From contig JAGIAR010000008.1 in the NCBI GenBank assembly GCA_017744735.1, positions 62,001 through 126,000 of the forward strand: a stretch of 64,000 bases of DNA. Direction: 5' to 3'. The position numbers were made by a program, and so were the translations under genes. The notes beneath the pieces are model-generated. The model did not search any database, was not told the origin of the DNA, and saw nothing but the letters and a program-made list of their open reading frames with translations. Origin of the DNA: Novosphingobium sp. Its GTDB lineage: Bacteria > Pseudomonadota > Alphaproteobacteria > Sphingomonadales > Sphingomonadaceae. This document shows, piece after piece, positions 1-9,025 of this stretch (its first letter is position 1; each line of letters opens with the position of its first letter).

Positions 1-972
1 GCCGACAAAGCAGTCGGCCGCATAGGCGAGTACGATTCCCATGAAGGCAGGCGAGCCCCAGGTCAGCGCAAAGGTCGGCCGGTCGTGCGCGCGCAGCGCA
101 CAGGCCCAGCTGAACACGGCATAGAAGCCGATCCCGAGGAAGATGAATTGCGGCGCATTGCCGGTCGCGCGGGCGCAGGTGAATGCGAGCGCGCCGATCG
201 CCGCCCCGCCGGCCAGATTGACCGCGAGCGCGCGCCCTCCCCGCCGCGTCGCGTCGATCAGGGTCAACGGCGGGATCAACTGGACGAGCTGGCCGCCGAA
301 CACGCGCCAGGGGTGCGCATCGCCTTCGCTCGGAATGCCGTCGATCGCGCCGCGGAGCGGTTCGCGCAGGGTCGAGACCCATACCGCAAGGATCAGCCCG
401 GGCAGGCCTACACCGACGAAAGCCGCCTGCCAGCCAACCAGCCCCAGCGGTCCGCCGTGCGGATAGGCACCGTTCCACGCCTTGACGATCGCACCGCCGA
501 TCAGCAGCGACAGGCCACTGCCGACGAACAGGCCGGCAGAGTAGATGCCCAGCGCGGTTCCGCGGATGCGCGCCGGAAACCAGTCCGCGATCAGCGAATA
601 GGCGCAAGGCGTCGCGGTCGCCTCGCCCACCCCCACCCCGATCCGGGCGAAAGCAAGCGTGGCGGCATTGCGGGCGAACCCCGAGAGCGCCGTCATGAAC
701 GACCACAGGCCGAGGCCGATCGTCAGCAGCCGCACCCGGTTCGATCCGTCCGCCAGCCGGCCGAGCGGCACACCGAACAGTGCATAGAAGATCGCGAAGG
801 CGGTGCCGTAGAGAAAGCCGAGCTGGTCGTCGCGCAGGCCGAGATCGGCCTTGATGTCGTTCGCGAGAATCGAGAGAATTTGCCGGTCAATGAAATTGAG
901 CATGTAGACCAGCACCAGCACGCCCAGAGCATACCAGGCGTAAGCGCCAGCGGGCTTTTCGGTCTCGCTCAT
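1..972 (-). CDS. MFS transporter, spinster-like (C-terminus beyond window)
   Basis: Major facilitator superfamily permease of the inner membrane, read from an ATG at 970-972 and still open at base 1, so 324 N-terminal residues are visible and the C-terminus is missing. The start MSETEKPAGAYAWYAL is followed by a hydrophobic helix with NFIDRQILSIL, typical of spinster-like and anion-cation symporter MFS proteins, and then the loop motif GVPLGRLADGSNR between helices 2 and 3 (MFS signature G-x-L-x-D-R-x). The visible end, near PAFMGIVLAYAADC, is again membrane-embedded. The substrate cannot be inferred. Its start lies about 17 bases downstream of the end of queC on the same strand, so co-transcription is possible. 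Confidence 0.85.
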   Translation of the reverse strand, partial: MSETEKPAGAYAWYALGVLVLVYMLNFIDRQILSILANDIKADLGLRDDQLGFLYGTAFAIFYALFGVPLGRLADGSNRVRLLTIGLGLWSFMTALSGFARNAATLAFARIGVGVGEATATPCAYSLIADWFPARIRGTALGIYSAGLFVGSGLSLLIGGAIVKAWNGAYPHGGPLGLVGWQAAFVGVGLPGLILAVWVSTLREPLRGAIDGIPSEGDAHPWRVFGGQLVQLIPPLTLIDATRRGGRALAVNLAGGAAIGALAFTCARATGNAPQFIFLGIGFYAVFSWACALRAHDRPTFALTWGSPAFMGIVLAYAADCFVG

Positions 973-989
973 CGTCCTCCCCTTCGAGG

Positions 990-1703
990 CTAGACCGGCG
1001 GCGCCCCGGCCGCGTAGACCGTGCCGTCTTCCAGGCCGGCATCGGCAAAGCCCTTGCGCCTCAATCGGCAGGAATCGCACGCTCCGCAGGCCTCGCCCTG
1101 CGGCGTCGGATCGTAACACGACCAGCTCATCGCGGGATCGAGTCCGAGCCGGATCGCTTCGCGGGCGATGTCTGCCTTGCCCATGAATTGCAGTGGAGCA
1201 TGAATCTCGAAGGCGCCCTCCTCGACCCCGGCCTTGGTCGCCAGCCGCGCGGTTTCGGCGAAACTCGCAATGAATTCCGGGCGGCAATCGGGGTAGCCCG
1301 AATAATCGAGCGCATTGACCCCGATGAAGATGTCGCGCGACCCGTTCGCCTCGGCCATTGCGAGCGTGAGCGACAGGAACACGAGGTTGCGCGCGGGCAC
1401 ATAGGTAACTGGAATCTCGTCGCCGACGCCTTCCTTAGGCACTGCGATCTTGTCGCTGGTGAGCGCCGATCCGCCGAAGCGGCTCAGATCGAGCGGCAGC
1501 ACCACATGGCGCTTCACCCCCAGCTCGCGGGCGATCCGGCTCGCAGCCTCGATCTCACGGCGATGGCGCTGGTTATAATCGATCGTCAACGCATAGAGCG
1601 CGAAACCCCGCTCACGCGCGAGGGCGGCGGAAACCATCGAATCGAGCCCCCCCGAGAGCAGGATTACGGCCGATTTCTCGGGATTATCGTTTGGGGCGAC
1701 CAT
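990..1703 (-). CDS. queC: 7-cyano-7-deazaguanine synthase QueC
   Basis: Converts 7-carboxy-7-deazaguanine to preQ0 with ATP and ammonia in queuosine biosynthesis (cytosolic). The 237-residue protein has the PP-loop ATP-binding motif SGGLDS at residues 17-22. Its C-terminal zinc site has four cysteines spread over CYDPTPQGEACGACDSC, the expected arrangement. Length matches the family (about 225-240 aa). ATG start at 1703; the N-terminus leads straight into the nucleotide-binding strand. Other queuosine genes are not in view. It lies between a small secreted protein and an MFS transporter on the same strand, and neither neighbour has an obvious link to the pathway. Confidence 0.95.
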   Translation of the reverse strand: MVAPNDNPEKSAVILLSGGLDSMVSAALARERGFALYALTIDYNQRHRREIEAASRIARELGVKRHVVLPLDLSRFGGSALTSDKIAVPKEGVGDEIPVTYVPARNLVFLSLTLAMAEANGSRDIFIGVNALDYSGYPDCRPEFIASFAETARLATKAGVEEGAFEIHAPLQFMGKADIAREAIRLGLDPAMSWSCYDPTPQGEACGACDSCRLRRKGFADAGLEDGTVYAAGAPPV

Positions 1704-1753
1704 CTACCGGGGCTAGCCCGGCGCGCGGGCACTGGCAAGATCGCGCAGCGGGA

Positions 1754-2167
1754 TCAGCAGCTTCCCGCGTAGCGCGCCTCGGCATCGAAATTGAACGGTT
1801 GCCTGCCCGCCACTCCCTGCGTGCTGATCTGCACCAGCGAGGTGCTTTCCTTGCGAATGGTGGTCTGACCGAAGCCGGCGTGCGGGCACGAATAATGCAC
1901 CGTGACCAGTGACGGGTTGTCTTCCACCACGAAGCGATCGCAGGTGAGCTGCTTGTGACGCATCTGGATGAAGTCGCGTCCCGACCGGATGCACACCCGG
2001 CTGCGCGACCCGTCGGCGCGATCCTTGAGCTCCCATGCGCCGCTGCGCAGCCCGTCGAGCATGGCCAGCTCGGGGCCTTGCGCGGCAACCGGGGCAACCA
2101 GCAGCGCAGCCAGCATTCCGGCCGCGCGCAGCAGGGGCCGCAGCCCAGCCTTCATCTTCGCATTCAT
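1754..2167 (-). CDS. small secreted protein, DUF3617-like
   Basis: A 137-residue protein with an N-terminal signal peptide (hydrophobic stretch LRAAGMLAALLVAPVAAQG, likely cleaved after VAAQ or VAA), so probably periplasmic. The mature part begins with LRSGAWELKDR and has cysteines at C-I-R, L-T-C-D and Y-S-C plus a C-terminal cysteine. This resembles the DUF3617 family of small periplasmic proteins, whose function is unknown. Family assignment rests on pattern resemblance only. The start codon at 2167 follows an 8-bp inverted repeat at 2186-2209. The gene sits between hslO and queC on the same strand. Confidence 0.7.
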   Translation of the reverse strand: MNAKMKAGLRPLLRAAGMLAALLVAPVAAQGPELAMLDGLRSGAWELKDRADGSRSRVCIRSGRDFIQMRHKQLTCDRFVVEDNPSLVTVHYSCPHAGFGQTTIRKESTSLVQISTQGVAGRQPFNFDAEARYAGSC

Positions 2168-2185
2168 CGAAATGCTCCGTTCGCG

Positions 2186-2209
2186 ACCCGGTAGGGAGAT
2201 TTACCGGGT
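2186..2209. repeat. 8-bp inverted repeat upstream of the small secreted protein
   Basis: Perfect arms ACCCGGTA and TACCGGGT separated by 8 bases, ending about 19 bases before the start codon of the minus-strand gene at 1754-2167. No T-run follows on the minus strand, so it is not a clear terminator. It could be an operator or an mRNA structure close to the ribosome site. The function is inference. Confidence 0.4.
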
Positions 2210-2263
2210 TTCACCTTAACGGCAAATTGCGCCGGAATTGCGACGAAACGTTGTAAGAACCCG

Positions 2264-3184
2264 TCACAGGTCGATTTCGAACAGGCGCGAGCAGAAGGCG
2301 CAATCGACCACGATCTTGCCGCGCTCGTCGCGCATGTCGGCAAGGTCGGTTTCCGGAAACCGGGCGAGAACCTTCTCGTAATGCGCGATCGTGCAGCGGC
2401 ACCCCCGCCGAAGCGCGGTGCCCTTGTCGACCCGCACCTCGCGCTCCTCGTGGAACAGCCGCCAGATCAGCTCCTCGAGCGACAAGGTCGGGTCCGATAG
2501 TTCGTCGTGCCGGGTCGATCCGGCGAGCACCGCAACATGCTCCCATTCGGGATGGTCCATCCGCACATGCAGCCGCTCGCGCCCTTCCTCTCCGTCGGGC
2601 AGGTGCTGGACCAGCAGGCCGCCGGCGACGCAGTGCTCCGACGAAGCGTGAATCCCTACGCGAATCATGGTCGGCACCTGCTCGGACTGCGCGAAATAGG
2701 CTTCGCAGGCTTCGGCGAGCGACGCCCCTTCGAGCGGCACGATCCCCTGATAGCGCTTCTCGCCCGCCGCGAGGTCGAAGGTGATCCCGAGATGGCCCTG
2801 GCCGAACAGCGCGCCCAGCGAGGGATTCGCTCCGAGCCGCGCGAGCCGTTCGCCGTCGAACTGCGCGTAGCCGCGCAATTCGCCGTCGCGATAATCGCAC
2901 ACCAGCAGCGAGACGATCCCGCTCTCGGCCTGCGCCTGCATCGTCAGCTGGCTGCCCTCGTCCTTGAGCAGCCCGCCGAGCAGGGCGGTGAGCACCAGCG
3001 CTTCGGCCAGCAACCCCTTGATCGCGGGAGGATAGGCGTGAGCCGCGAGGATCTCGTCGAGCACCGGGCCGAGCCGCACCGCGCGTCCGCGCGCGTGGCG
3101 ATCGGGCAGGGTGAAACCGAGCAGCCGGTCGAAACCGGTGCCGTCCTCGAGAATGGGTACGCTTTCGTTCAAACCGCCGCTCAC
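2264..3184 (-). CDS. hslO: Hsp33 redox-regulated chaperone
   Basis: Cytosolic holdase chaperone activated by oxidation. The C-terminal zinc switch is complete: C-R-C at about residue 260 and C-A-F-C near the end ([12 protein letters not shown]). I chose a GTG start at 3182-3184, giving 306 residues. It overlaps the argF stop codon in a GTGA junction, and a longer reading would run into argF. An alternative TTG lies four codons further in. The N-terminal domain ([12 protein letters not shown], then the active fold around [11 protein letters not shown]) is typical. It is the last gene of an argD-argF-hslO unit with overlapping ends, suggesting translational coupling. This neighbourhood is common in alphaproteobacteria. 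Confidence 0.93.
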   Translation of the reverse strand: MSGGLNESVPILEDGTGFDRLLGFTLPDRHARGRAVRLGPVLDEILAAHAYPPAIKGLLAEALVLTALLGGLLKDEGSQLTMQAQAESGIVSLLVCDYRDGELRGYAQFDGERLARLGANPSLGALFGQGHLGITFDLAAGEKRYQGIVPLEGASLAEACEAYFAQSEQVPTMIRVGIHASSEHCVAGGLLVQHLPDGEEGRERLHVRMDHPEWEHVAVLAGSTRHDELSDPTLSLEELIWRLFHEEREVRVDKGTALRRGCRCTIAHYEKVLARFPETDLADMRDERGKIVVDCAFCSRLFEIDL

Positions 3185-4128
3185 AATTGCCCGAACACCC
3201 AGCGCAACACCGACTTCTGCCCGTGGATGCGGTTTTCGGCCTCGTCGAACACCACCGATTGCGGGCTTTCGAACACCGCTTCGGTCACTTCCTCGCCGAT
3301 ATGCGCCGGGAGGCAATGGAGGAAGATCGCGTCGGGTTTTGCCTTCGCCATCAGCGCTTCGTCGACCTGGAACGGTGCCATCGCGGCGAGCTTTTCCTCG
3401 GCATGGGCCTGGCCCATCGAGACCCAGGTATCGGTGACGATCACATCCGCGCCCGCGGCCGCTTCCGCCGCGTCGTTGGTCAGCAGCACGGTCGAACCTC
3501 CGGCCCGCGCCAGCTCGACGAACTCCGCTTCCGGCTCATAGCCTTTCGGCGTGCCGACGCGGACGTTGAACTTCATCAGCCCGGCTGCCTCGAGGATCGA
3601 ATGGAGCACGTTGTTGCCGTCGCCGAGCCACGCGACCTCGAGCCCGGGCAAAGGCTTGCCGTGCTCGATCACGGTCAGCAGGTCGGCGACGATCTGGCAC
3701 GGGTGCGAGCGGTCGGTCAGCCCGTTGATCACCGGGACCGTAGCATGGCGCGCCAGTTCCTCGATCTTCGCGTGATCGTCGGTGCGGATCATGATCGCGT
3801 CGCACATCCGGCTGAGCACGCGTGCGGTATCGGCCAGGCTCTCGCCGCGGCCGAGCTGGCTGGTGCCGCCTTCGAGGATCAGCGCAGTGCCGCCGAGCTG
3901 GCGCATCGCGATGTCGAAGCTCACCCGCGTGCGGGTCGAATTCTTCTCGAAGATCATCGCCAGCATGTGGCCGGCCAGCGGCGCGTCGCTGTCGGCCTTG
4001 CCCTTGGGGAAGCCCGCGCGCGCGGCCTTGCGGTCGATCGCATCGTTCAGCATCGCGGCCAGCGCATCGCCGCCCGCATCCGACAGGTCGAGGAAATGCC
4101 GCACCCCAGTCATCGCGGGCTCAGTCAT
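3181..4128 (-). CDS. argF: ornithine carbamoyltransferase
   Basis: Transfers the carbamoyl group to ornithine to make citrulline in arginine biosynthesis. The 315-residue protein has the carbamoyl-phosphate motif STRTR (residues 64-68), the HPCQ motif in the middle and the ornithine-binding HCLPA motif near residue 270, so the catalytic set is complete. Its ATG at 4128 overlaps the end of argD by 8 bases, and its stop is shared with the GTG start of hslO, so the three genes form one compact operon. No separate promoter is visible in front of it. Confidence 0.96.
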   Translation of the reverse strand: MTEPAMTGVRHFLDLSDAGGDALAAMLNDAIDRKAARAGFPKGKADSDAPLAGHMLAMIFEKNSTRTRVSFDIAMRQLGGTALILEGGTSQLGRGESLADTARVLSRMCDAIMIRTDDHAKIEELARHATVPVINGLTDRSHPCQIVADLLTVIEHGKPLPGLEVAWLGDGNNVLHSILEAAGLMKFNVRVGTPKGYEPEAEFVELARAGGSTVLLTNDAAEAAAGADVIVTDTWVSMGQAHAEEKLAAMAPFQVDEALMAKAKPDAIFLHCLPAHIGEEVTEAVFESPQSVVFDEAENRIHGQKSVLRWVFGQL

Positions 4129-5317
4129 CGGCCAGCGGCGCGTAACTCCGCGCCCCCTCGCTGAGCCGTTCGATGCATTCGGCGATGTGGCTTTCCTCGA
4201 TCACCAGCGGCGGGAGGACGCGGAACACGTTCTCACCCGCGGCGACGGTCAGCAACCCGTGGTTGTCGCGCAGATGGGCGACGAAATCGCGGGCCACCGC
4301 CGGTTCCTTCAGCTTGATCCCGAGCATCAGCCCCTTGCCGCGAATCTCGTCGAACAGGTGATCGTGATTCGGAATCATCTGCTCGAACGCCGCGCGCAGC
4401 CGGTCGCCCATCTTGGCGACATGGTCGAAGAAGCCCGGCTCGAGCATCACGTCGAGAATCGCCTGCCCCGCGGCCATCGCCAGCGGGTTGCCGCCATAGG
4501 TCGAGCCGTGGGTACCGAACACCATCCCCTTGGCGGCTTCCTCGGTCGCGACGCAGGCGCCGAGCGGGAAGCCGCCGCCGATGCCCTTGGCGATGGTCAT
4601 GATATCGGGCGTGATGCCATAGTGCTCATGCGCAAAGAACTTCCCGGTCCGGCCGTAGCCGCACTGGATTTCGTCGAGGATCAGCAGCATGCCCTTTTCA
4701 TCGCAGGCCTTGCGCAGGCCGGTGATGAATTCCTGCGTGCCGGCGGTCATCCCGCCTTCGCCCTGGACCGTCTCGACCATGAAGCCGGCGGTGTTCTCGT
4801 CGACCAGCGCCAACGCGGCCTCGAGATCGTTGAACGGCGCATAGGCGAAGCCAGGCACCAGCGGCTCGAAACCGTCGCGCATCTTCGCCTGGTTGGTCGC
4901 AGAGATCGCCCCCATCGTCCGCCCGTGGAAGGCGTTGTTGAAGGTGATGATCTTGGTGCGTTCGGGCTGGCCGCCGACGTAGAAATAGCGCCGCGCGGTC
5001 TTGATCGCGCATTCCACCGCCTCGGCCCCCGAATTGGTGAAGAACACCGTGTCGGCGAAGCAATTGTCGACGATCCGCTGGGCCAGCGCCTCGCCCTGCG
5101 GTGAGCCATAAAGGTTGGAGACGTGCATCAACGTCGCCGCCTGCTCCTGGATCGCTTTGGTCAGATGCGGGTGGCCGTGGCCCAGCGCGTTCACCGCAAT
5201 CCCGGCCGCGAAATCGAGATATCGTTCACCGCGCTCGCCGATCAGGTAGCAGCCTTCGCCGCGCACGGGGCGAACGTCACACCGGGGATAGACGGGCATG
5301 AGTGGGGTGATCGACAT
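4121..5317 (-). CDS. argD: acetylornithine aminotransferase
   Basis: PLP-dependent class III aminotransferase converting N-acetylglutamate semialdehyde to N-acetylornithine; the family may also act in lysine synthesis. Start chosen at ATG 5315-5317 ([14 protein letters not shown]), giving 398 residues, because an AAGGGAA ribosome site lies just upstream; upstream in-frame codons have no family character. Motifs seen: [12 protein letters not shown] (PLP phosphate site), [14 protein letters not shown] with the cofactor aspartate, and [14 protein letters not shown] with the Schiff-base lysine near residue 243. First gene of argD-argF-hslO. A stem-loop at 5371-5400 lies just upstream and separates it from the cold-shock gene. 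Confidence 0.95.
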   Translation of the reverse strand: MSITPLMPVYPRCDVRPVRGEGCYLIGERGERYLDFAAGIAVNALGHGHPHLTKAIQEQAATLMHVSNLYGSPQGEALAQRIVDNCFADTVFFTNSGAEAVECAIKTARRYFYVGGQPERTKIITFNNAFHGRTMGAISATNQAKMRDGFEPLVPGFAYAPFNDLEAALALVDENTAGFMVETVQGEGGMTAGTQEFITGLRKACDEKGMLLILDEIQCGYGRTGKFFAHEHYGITPDIMTIAKGIGGGFPLGACVATEEAAKGMVFGTHGSTYGGNPLAMAAGQAILDVMLEPGFFDHVAKMGDRLRAAFEQMIPNHDHLFDEIRGKGLMLGIKLKEPAVARDFVAHLRDNHGLLTVAAGENVFRVLPPLVIEESHIAECIERLSEGARSYAPLADD

Positions 5318-5370
5318 CGGGAAATTCCCTTCTTGCAGTGACCTATATGTGAAGCAGTAGCGAAAACGAC

Positions 5371-5400
5371 AAATGGCGGCCCCGGGAAGGACCGCCATTT
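5371..5400 (-). terminator. stem-loop after the cold-shock gene
   Basis: Perfect 9-bp arms AAATGGCGG and CCGCCATTT around a 12-base loop, about 60 bases beyond the stop of the minus-strand cold-shock gene and upstream of argD. On the minus strand the A-rich 5' arm and the T-rich 3' side (ATTTGTCGTTTTCG) look like a factor-independent terminator, though the T-run is interrupted. Confidence 0.65.
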
Positions 5401-5458
5401 GCAACCGTTTATGATGTCACGAAGTCCCGGTCAAACCGCCGGGCGGATCGTGGGCCGG

Positions 5459-6238
5459 TCAGCCCTGAACGGGCACAAGGTTGACCGCCGAGTACTTGCC
5501 TCGTCGGTCGACTTCGAGCTCGAACTCCAGCCGGTCGCCCTCGTTGAGCTGCGACAGCCCGGAGCGCTCGACTGCGCTGATATGGACGAAGGCATCGGCC
5601 TCGCCGTCGTCGCGCGTGATGAAGCCGAAGCCCTTCATCGAATTGAAGAACTTGACCGTACCGGTAGCCTTTTCACCCGTCCGCTGACGCATCGGCGCGC
5701 CGCCGCGATCACCACTGCGCTCGGGACGATCGCCGCCGCCGCGCGATTCGACCGGAATCACGTCGCCGACGATCTGGAGATCGGCCGCCGAAATCTTGCC
5801 GCCGCGATCGACCAGGTTGAACTGCAGTTCCTGCCCTTCGGCGAGGCCTTCAAGCCCCGCACGCTCGACCTGGCTGATATGGACAAACACGTCCTCGCCG
5901 CCTTCATCGCGCTGGATGAAGCCGAAGCCCTTGTGCGCGTTGAAGAACTTGACCTTGCCCTGGCCCGTGCCGACGACCTGGGCGGGCATTCCGCCACCGC
6001 CGCCGCCGCGAGGTCCGCCGCCGAAGCCGCCGCCTCCCCCGCCGCCGCGCGAGCCGCCGAAACCGCCGCCTCCGCCGAAACCGCCGCCGCCACCGAAGCG
6101 ATCGCCGCCTCCGAAGCGGTCACCGCCGCGATCGTCACCGTAACGCGGGCCGCCGTCCATGAAGGGATCGAAGCCGTCCTCGCCGATATTGTCCCGCTTG
6201 TCGCGCCCCCGGCCGCGACGACCTCTGTCAAAACCCAT
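5459..6238 (-). CDS. double cold-shock-domain protein with glycine-rich N-terminus
   Basis: A 259-residue RNA-binding protein. Residues 1-36 are basic and acidic. Residues about 37-84 are a glycine-rich tract of F-G-G, G-D-R-F and S-R-G-G units. Cold-shock domain 1 spans about 93-157 and domain 2 about 192-257, each with a KGFGFI RNP1-type motif and a V-F/A-V-H-I-S RNP2-type motif. A linker containing RGG and GDRGG joins them. Double-CSD proteins are known in alphaproteobacteria (e.g. Caulobacter CspC/CspD), but the long glycine-rich leader is unusual and recalls plant glycine-rich CSD proteins. Likely acts as an RNA chaperone. The gene is monocistronic with a terminator downstream, and its AT-rich upstream region (6239-6452) is shared divergently with terC. 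Confidence 0.88.
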   Translation of the reverse strand: MGFDRGRRGRGRDKRDNIGEDGFDPFMDGGPRYGDDRGGDRFGGGDRFGGGGGFGGGGGFGGSRGGGGGGGFGGGPRGGGGGGMPAQVVGTGQGKVKFFNAHKGFGFIQRDEGGEDVFVHISQVERAGLEGLAEGQELQFNLVDRGGKISAADLQIVGDVIPVESRGGGDRPERSGDRGGAPMRQRTGEKATGTVKFFNSMKGFGFITRDDGEADAFVHISAVERSGLSQLNEGDRLEFELEVDRRGKYSAVNLVPVQG

Positions 6239-6452
6239 GAAACCTAGCGTACCTTACAATTCGCCCCATGCATGATATCCGGCCGCGTGGACGAAACGCA
6301 ACGGACAAAGGAGGCGGAAACATCGCTCCACCCCCATCAGGCCGATTCCATATATTAAAATCACTAGCGAGGCGAACGATTTAAGTTGGCACCGCAAAGA
6401 CGGCCCGGGTTGCGCTTGCCAGCGGCCCGGCGCTTGGGCAGAAAGCGCAGCC

Positions 6453-7259
6453 ATGGATATCGTCGCTTTGCTCTCCGATCCGGCGACTTACGCCGCTCTC
6501 GTCACGCTCGTGGTGCTGGAAGTCGTGCTCGGAATCGACAATCTCGTATTCATCGCGATCCTCTCCAACAAGCTCCCGGCCGAGCAGCAGTCCAAGGCCC
6601 GGCGAATCGGCCTGAGCCTTGCCCTGTTGATGCGAATCGGCCTGCTGACGCTGCTGGGCTGGCTGGTGACCCTGCAGGCACCGCTGTTCGATCTCGGCTT
6701 ATCCGGTGCCCCCGGCGCGCATGGCGAACCGAGCTTCGAGACCGCCTTCTCCGGCCGCGATCTGATCCTGATCGCCGGCGGCCTGTTCCTGCTGTGGAAG
6801 GCGACCAAGGAAATCCACCACAATATCGATCCCGAACCGGAGAGCGGCGAATTGCTCGACCAGGACAAGGGCATCGGCGAGATCGCGTTCAATTCGGCGA
6901 TTGCGCAGATCATCGCGCTCGATCTGGTCTTCTCGATCGATTCGATCCTGACCGCGGTCGGCATGACCGACGAGGTGCCGATCATGATCGCGGCAGTGAC
7001 CATCACCGTCGGGCTGATGCTGGTCGCGGCCGATCCGCTCGCAAAATTCATCGAGAAGAACCCGACGCTGGTAATGCTCGCGCTCGCTTTCCTGGTGATG
7101 ATCGGGCTGGTGCTGATCGCCGACGGGCTCGGCTTCCACGTGCCCAAGGGCTATGTCTATGCCGCGATGGGCTTCTCGGTCGGGGTCGAAGGGCTCAACA
7201 TGATCAAGCGCAACCGGCGCCGGAAGCTGGCGCATGCGGCGGGAGGACACGGCAAGTGA
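6453..7259 (+). CDS. TerC family integral membrane protein
   Basis: A 268-residue inner-membrane protein of the TerC family, linked to metal (often manganese) export or metalation of secreted proteins and named for tellurite resistance. It has about seven hydrophobic segments. The characteristic acidic motifs are [11 protein letters not shown] in the first helix and [14 protein letters not shown] in the middle, whose buried aspartates are thought to be the ion site. The C-terminus is basic (KRNRRRK). ATG start at 6453. The stop TGA overlaps the GTG start of the DUF442 gene, so it heads a four-gene unit to 9004. Substrate unknown. Promoters would lie in 6239-6452, shared with the divergent cold-shock gene. 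Confidence 0.9.
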   Translation: MDIVALLSDPATYAALVTLVVLEVVLGIDNLVFIAILSNKLPAEQQSKARRIGLSLALLMRIGLLTLLGWLVTLQAPLFDLGLSGAPGAHGEPSFETAFSGRDLILIAGGLFLLWKATKEIHHNIDPEPESGELLDQDKGIGEIAFNSAIAQIIALDLVFSIDSILTAVGMTDEVPIMIAAVTITVGLMLVAADPLAKFIEKNPTLVMLALAFLVMIGLVLIADGLGFHVPKGYVYAAMGFSVGVEGLNMIKRNRRRKLAHAAGGHGK

Positions 7260-7693
7260 GCGACTTTCGCAAATTGTCCGGGAATGTGTGGGCCAGCCCG
7301 CAGATTACCGTGGCAGACATCGCCGAGGCGGCGAAACTCGGCGTGACCCTGGTGGTCAACAACCGCCCGGAGAACGAATCCGAAGACCAGACGCCGGGCG
7401 TCGAGATCGAGGCGGCGGCACGCGCGGCGGGAATGGATTATCGCGCGATCCCGGTAACGATGCAGAGCCTGTCGCAAAAGGATGTGGCGGCGATGGGCGA
7501 GGCGCTGGGCCACGCGCGCGGCCCGGTGCTGGCCTATTGCCGCAGCGGGACGCGCTCGACCCTGTTGTGGTCGCTCGCCCAGGCGGCCCGGGGCGAAGAT
7601 CCGGCCGCGATCGCCGACGCCGCCGCGGCAGCCGGCTACGACGTTTCCCCGGTGCGCGCGGCGATGGACGCCCTGGCGGCGCAGGCAGGATAG
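7256..7693 (+). CDS. DUF442 / TIGR01244 phosphatase-like protein
   Basis: A 145-residue cytosolic protein starting at a GTG that overlaps the terC stop (GTGA). It carries the protein-tyrosine-phosphatase signature C-x5-R as [10 protein letters not shown], with the nucleophile at about Cys95 and the arginine at Arg101. This domain also occurs fused to sulfide-oxidising or beta-lactamase-like enzymes (the Blh family). The N-terminus ([21 protein letters not shown]) fits TIGR01244. The substrate is unknown; dual-specificity phosphatase or sulfur-related roles have been suggested for the family. Six bases separate its stop from the next start, so it is almost certainly co-transcribed with its neighbours. 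Confidence 0.85.
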   Translation: MSDFRKLSGNVWASPQITVADIAEAAKLGVTLVVNNRPENESEDQTPGVEIEAAARAAGMDYRAIPVTMQSLSQKDVAAMGEALGHARGPVLAYCRSGTRSTLLWSLAQAARGEDPAAIADAAAAAGYDVSPVRAAMDALAAQAG

Positions 7694-7699
7694 TTTGCC

Positions 7700-8080
7700 A
7701 TGAGCGGCGATCTGCTGGTCTTCGCGGGCTCGCTCGCGGGGGTGGCGGCGCTGGTCCTCGCATCACGCCTGCTCGGCCTCGGGCGCAACCCGCGTATCGC
7801 CGACGACGGCGAAGCGCGCGAGCTGGCCGGGAATGCGATCCCCGGTTTCGACCCCCACGACGTCGCGCTCGATGCCGCTGGCCGCGGCGCGTTGGTCCGC
7901 GACCGGGCAGGCCGGGTGGTGCTGTTAAGCCCGCACGGGGCCCGGTTCGTGGGGCGGATGCTCGAAACTCCGGGGAATCCCCAGCGTCGCGGTGGGCAGC
8001 TCACGGTCGGCGGCGTCACGCTCGAATTGGGCAGCAAGGCGGCAGCCTGGGCTGCTCGCCTTGCGCCGTCGAGGCGCTGA
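7700..8080 (+). CDS. small membrane-anchored protein of unknown function
   Basis: A 126-residue protein with one N-terminal membrane helix (about residues 4-25, LLVFAGSLAGVAALVLASRLL) and a basic, soluble remainder rich in glycine and arginine. I recognise no domain. The segment FDPHDVALDAAGRGALVRDRAGRV suggests short beta hairpins. It is packed between the DUF442 gene (6-base gap) and the desaturase-type gene (3-base gap), so expression is coupled to them, and a role near the membrane with the hydroxylase is possible. High confidence that it is a gene because of the spacing and a clean start; no confidence about function. Confidence 0.7.
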   Translation: MSGDLLVFAGSLAGVAALVLASRLLGLGRNPRIADDGEARELAGNAIPGFDPHDVALDAAGRGALVRDRAGRVVLLSPHGARFVGRMLETPGNPQRRGGQLTVGGVTLELGSKAAAWAARLAPSRR

Positions 8081-8083
8081 AGC

Positions 8084-9004
8084 ATGCCGGCCTTCGATCC
8101 GGTCAGCTATGCGGTGCCCGGCTTCATCCTGCTGGTCCTGGCCGAGATGCTGTGGTCGCGGTTGCGCTCGCCGCAATCCTACGAGCCGAAGGACACGGCA
8201 GTCTCGCTGGCATTCGGGCTCGGCAGCACCGTCGCCGGGGCGCTGACCGCCGGGCTGGTGCTCGCGATGCTCGCTTGGCTGTATCGCTACCGCCTGTTCG
8301 AAATCGGTTGGCAGTGGTGGGCCTGGCTGGCCTGCTTCGCGATCGACGATCTCGCCTATTACTGGTCGCACCGGTTCGGGCACCGGATCCGCTGGTTCTG
8401 GGCGAGCCATGTGAATCACCATTCGAGCCAGCACTACAATCTCTCGACCGCGCTGCGCCAGACCTGGACCGGCTTCATCGCGATCAGCTTCGTGTTTCGC
8501 TGGCCGCTGGCGCTGATCGGCTTTCCCCCCGCGATGATCCTCGCGGTCGGCGGGATCAACCTGATCTACCAGTTCTGGATCCATACCGAGGCGATCGGCC
8601 GCCTTCCGCGCTGGTTCGAGGCGGTGATGAATAGCCCGTCGCACCACCGGGTCCACCATGCGACCAATCCGCTCTATCTGGACCGCAACTATGCCGGAAC
8701 CTTCATCGTCTGGGACCGGATGTTCGGCACCTTCCAGCCGGAAGTCGAGGGGGTCCGCATCCGTTACGGCATCGTCAAGCAGCTCGGAAGCTTCAACCTG
8801 TTCTGGTCGCTGTTCCACGAATGGATCGGAATCGCGCGCGACATGGGGCGCGCGCCGTGGCGTCACAAATTGTCCTACCTGCTGCGCGAGCCCGGCTGGA
8901 GCCACGACGGCAGCCGCGAGACCTCGGACACGATCCGCGCGCGCTGGCTTGCCGGATCGGGAAGCAAGAGCGCGAACGGGAGCGGCGCGGACGCCGCTCC
9001 CTGA
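8084..9004 (+). CDS. sterol desaturase / fatty acid hydroxylase family protein
   Basis: A 306-residue membrane di-iron oxygenase. The histidine clusters expected to bind the two irons are visible: SHRFGH near residue 95, then HVNHHSSQHYN, and near the middle SPSHHRVHH. Hydrophobic helices surround them, which fits the family fold with histidines on the cytosolic face. Substrates in the family include sterols, carotenoids, fatty acids and alkylglycerols; which applies here cannot be told. It is the last gene of the terC operon and ends 21 bases before the convergent TPR-sulfotransferase gene. No clear terminator is seen in that gap. Confidence 0.9.
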   Translation: MPAFDPVSYAVPGFILLVLAEMLWSRLRSPQSYEPKDTAVSLAFGLGSTVAGALTAGLVLAMLAWLYRYRLFEIGWQWWAWLACFAIDDLAYYWSHRFGHRIRWFWASHVNHHSSQHYNLSTALRQTWTGFIAISFVFRWPLALIGFPPAMILAVGGINLIYQFWIHTEAIGRLPRWFEAVMNSPSHHRVHHATNPLYLDRNYAGTFIVWDRMFGTFQPEVEGVRIRYGIVKQLGSFNLFWSLFHEWIGIARDMGRAPWRHKLSYLLREPGWSHDGSRETSDTIRARWLAGSGSKSANGSGADAAP

Positions 9005-9025
9005 TCGCCCGTCGCGAGCGAGCCC

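Noticed and set aside
5990-6130. Apparent GCC-rich tandem repeat array
   Set aside because: It is the coding sequence of the glycine-rich tract of the cold-shock protein, not a noncoding repeat or CRISPR.
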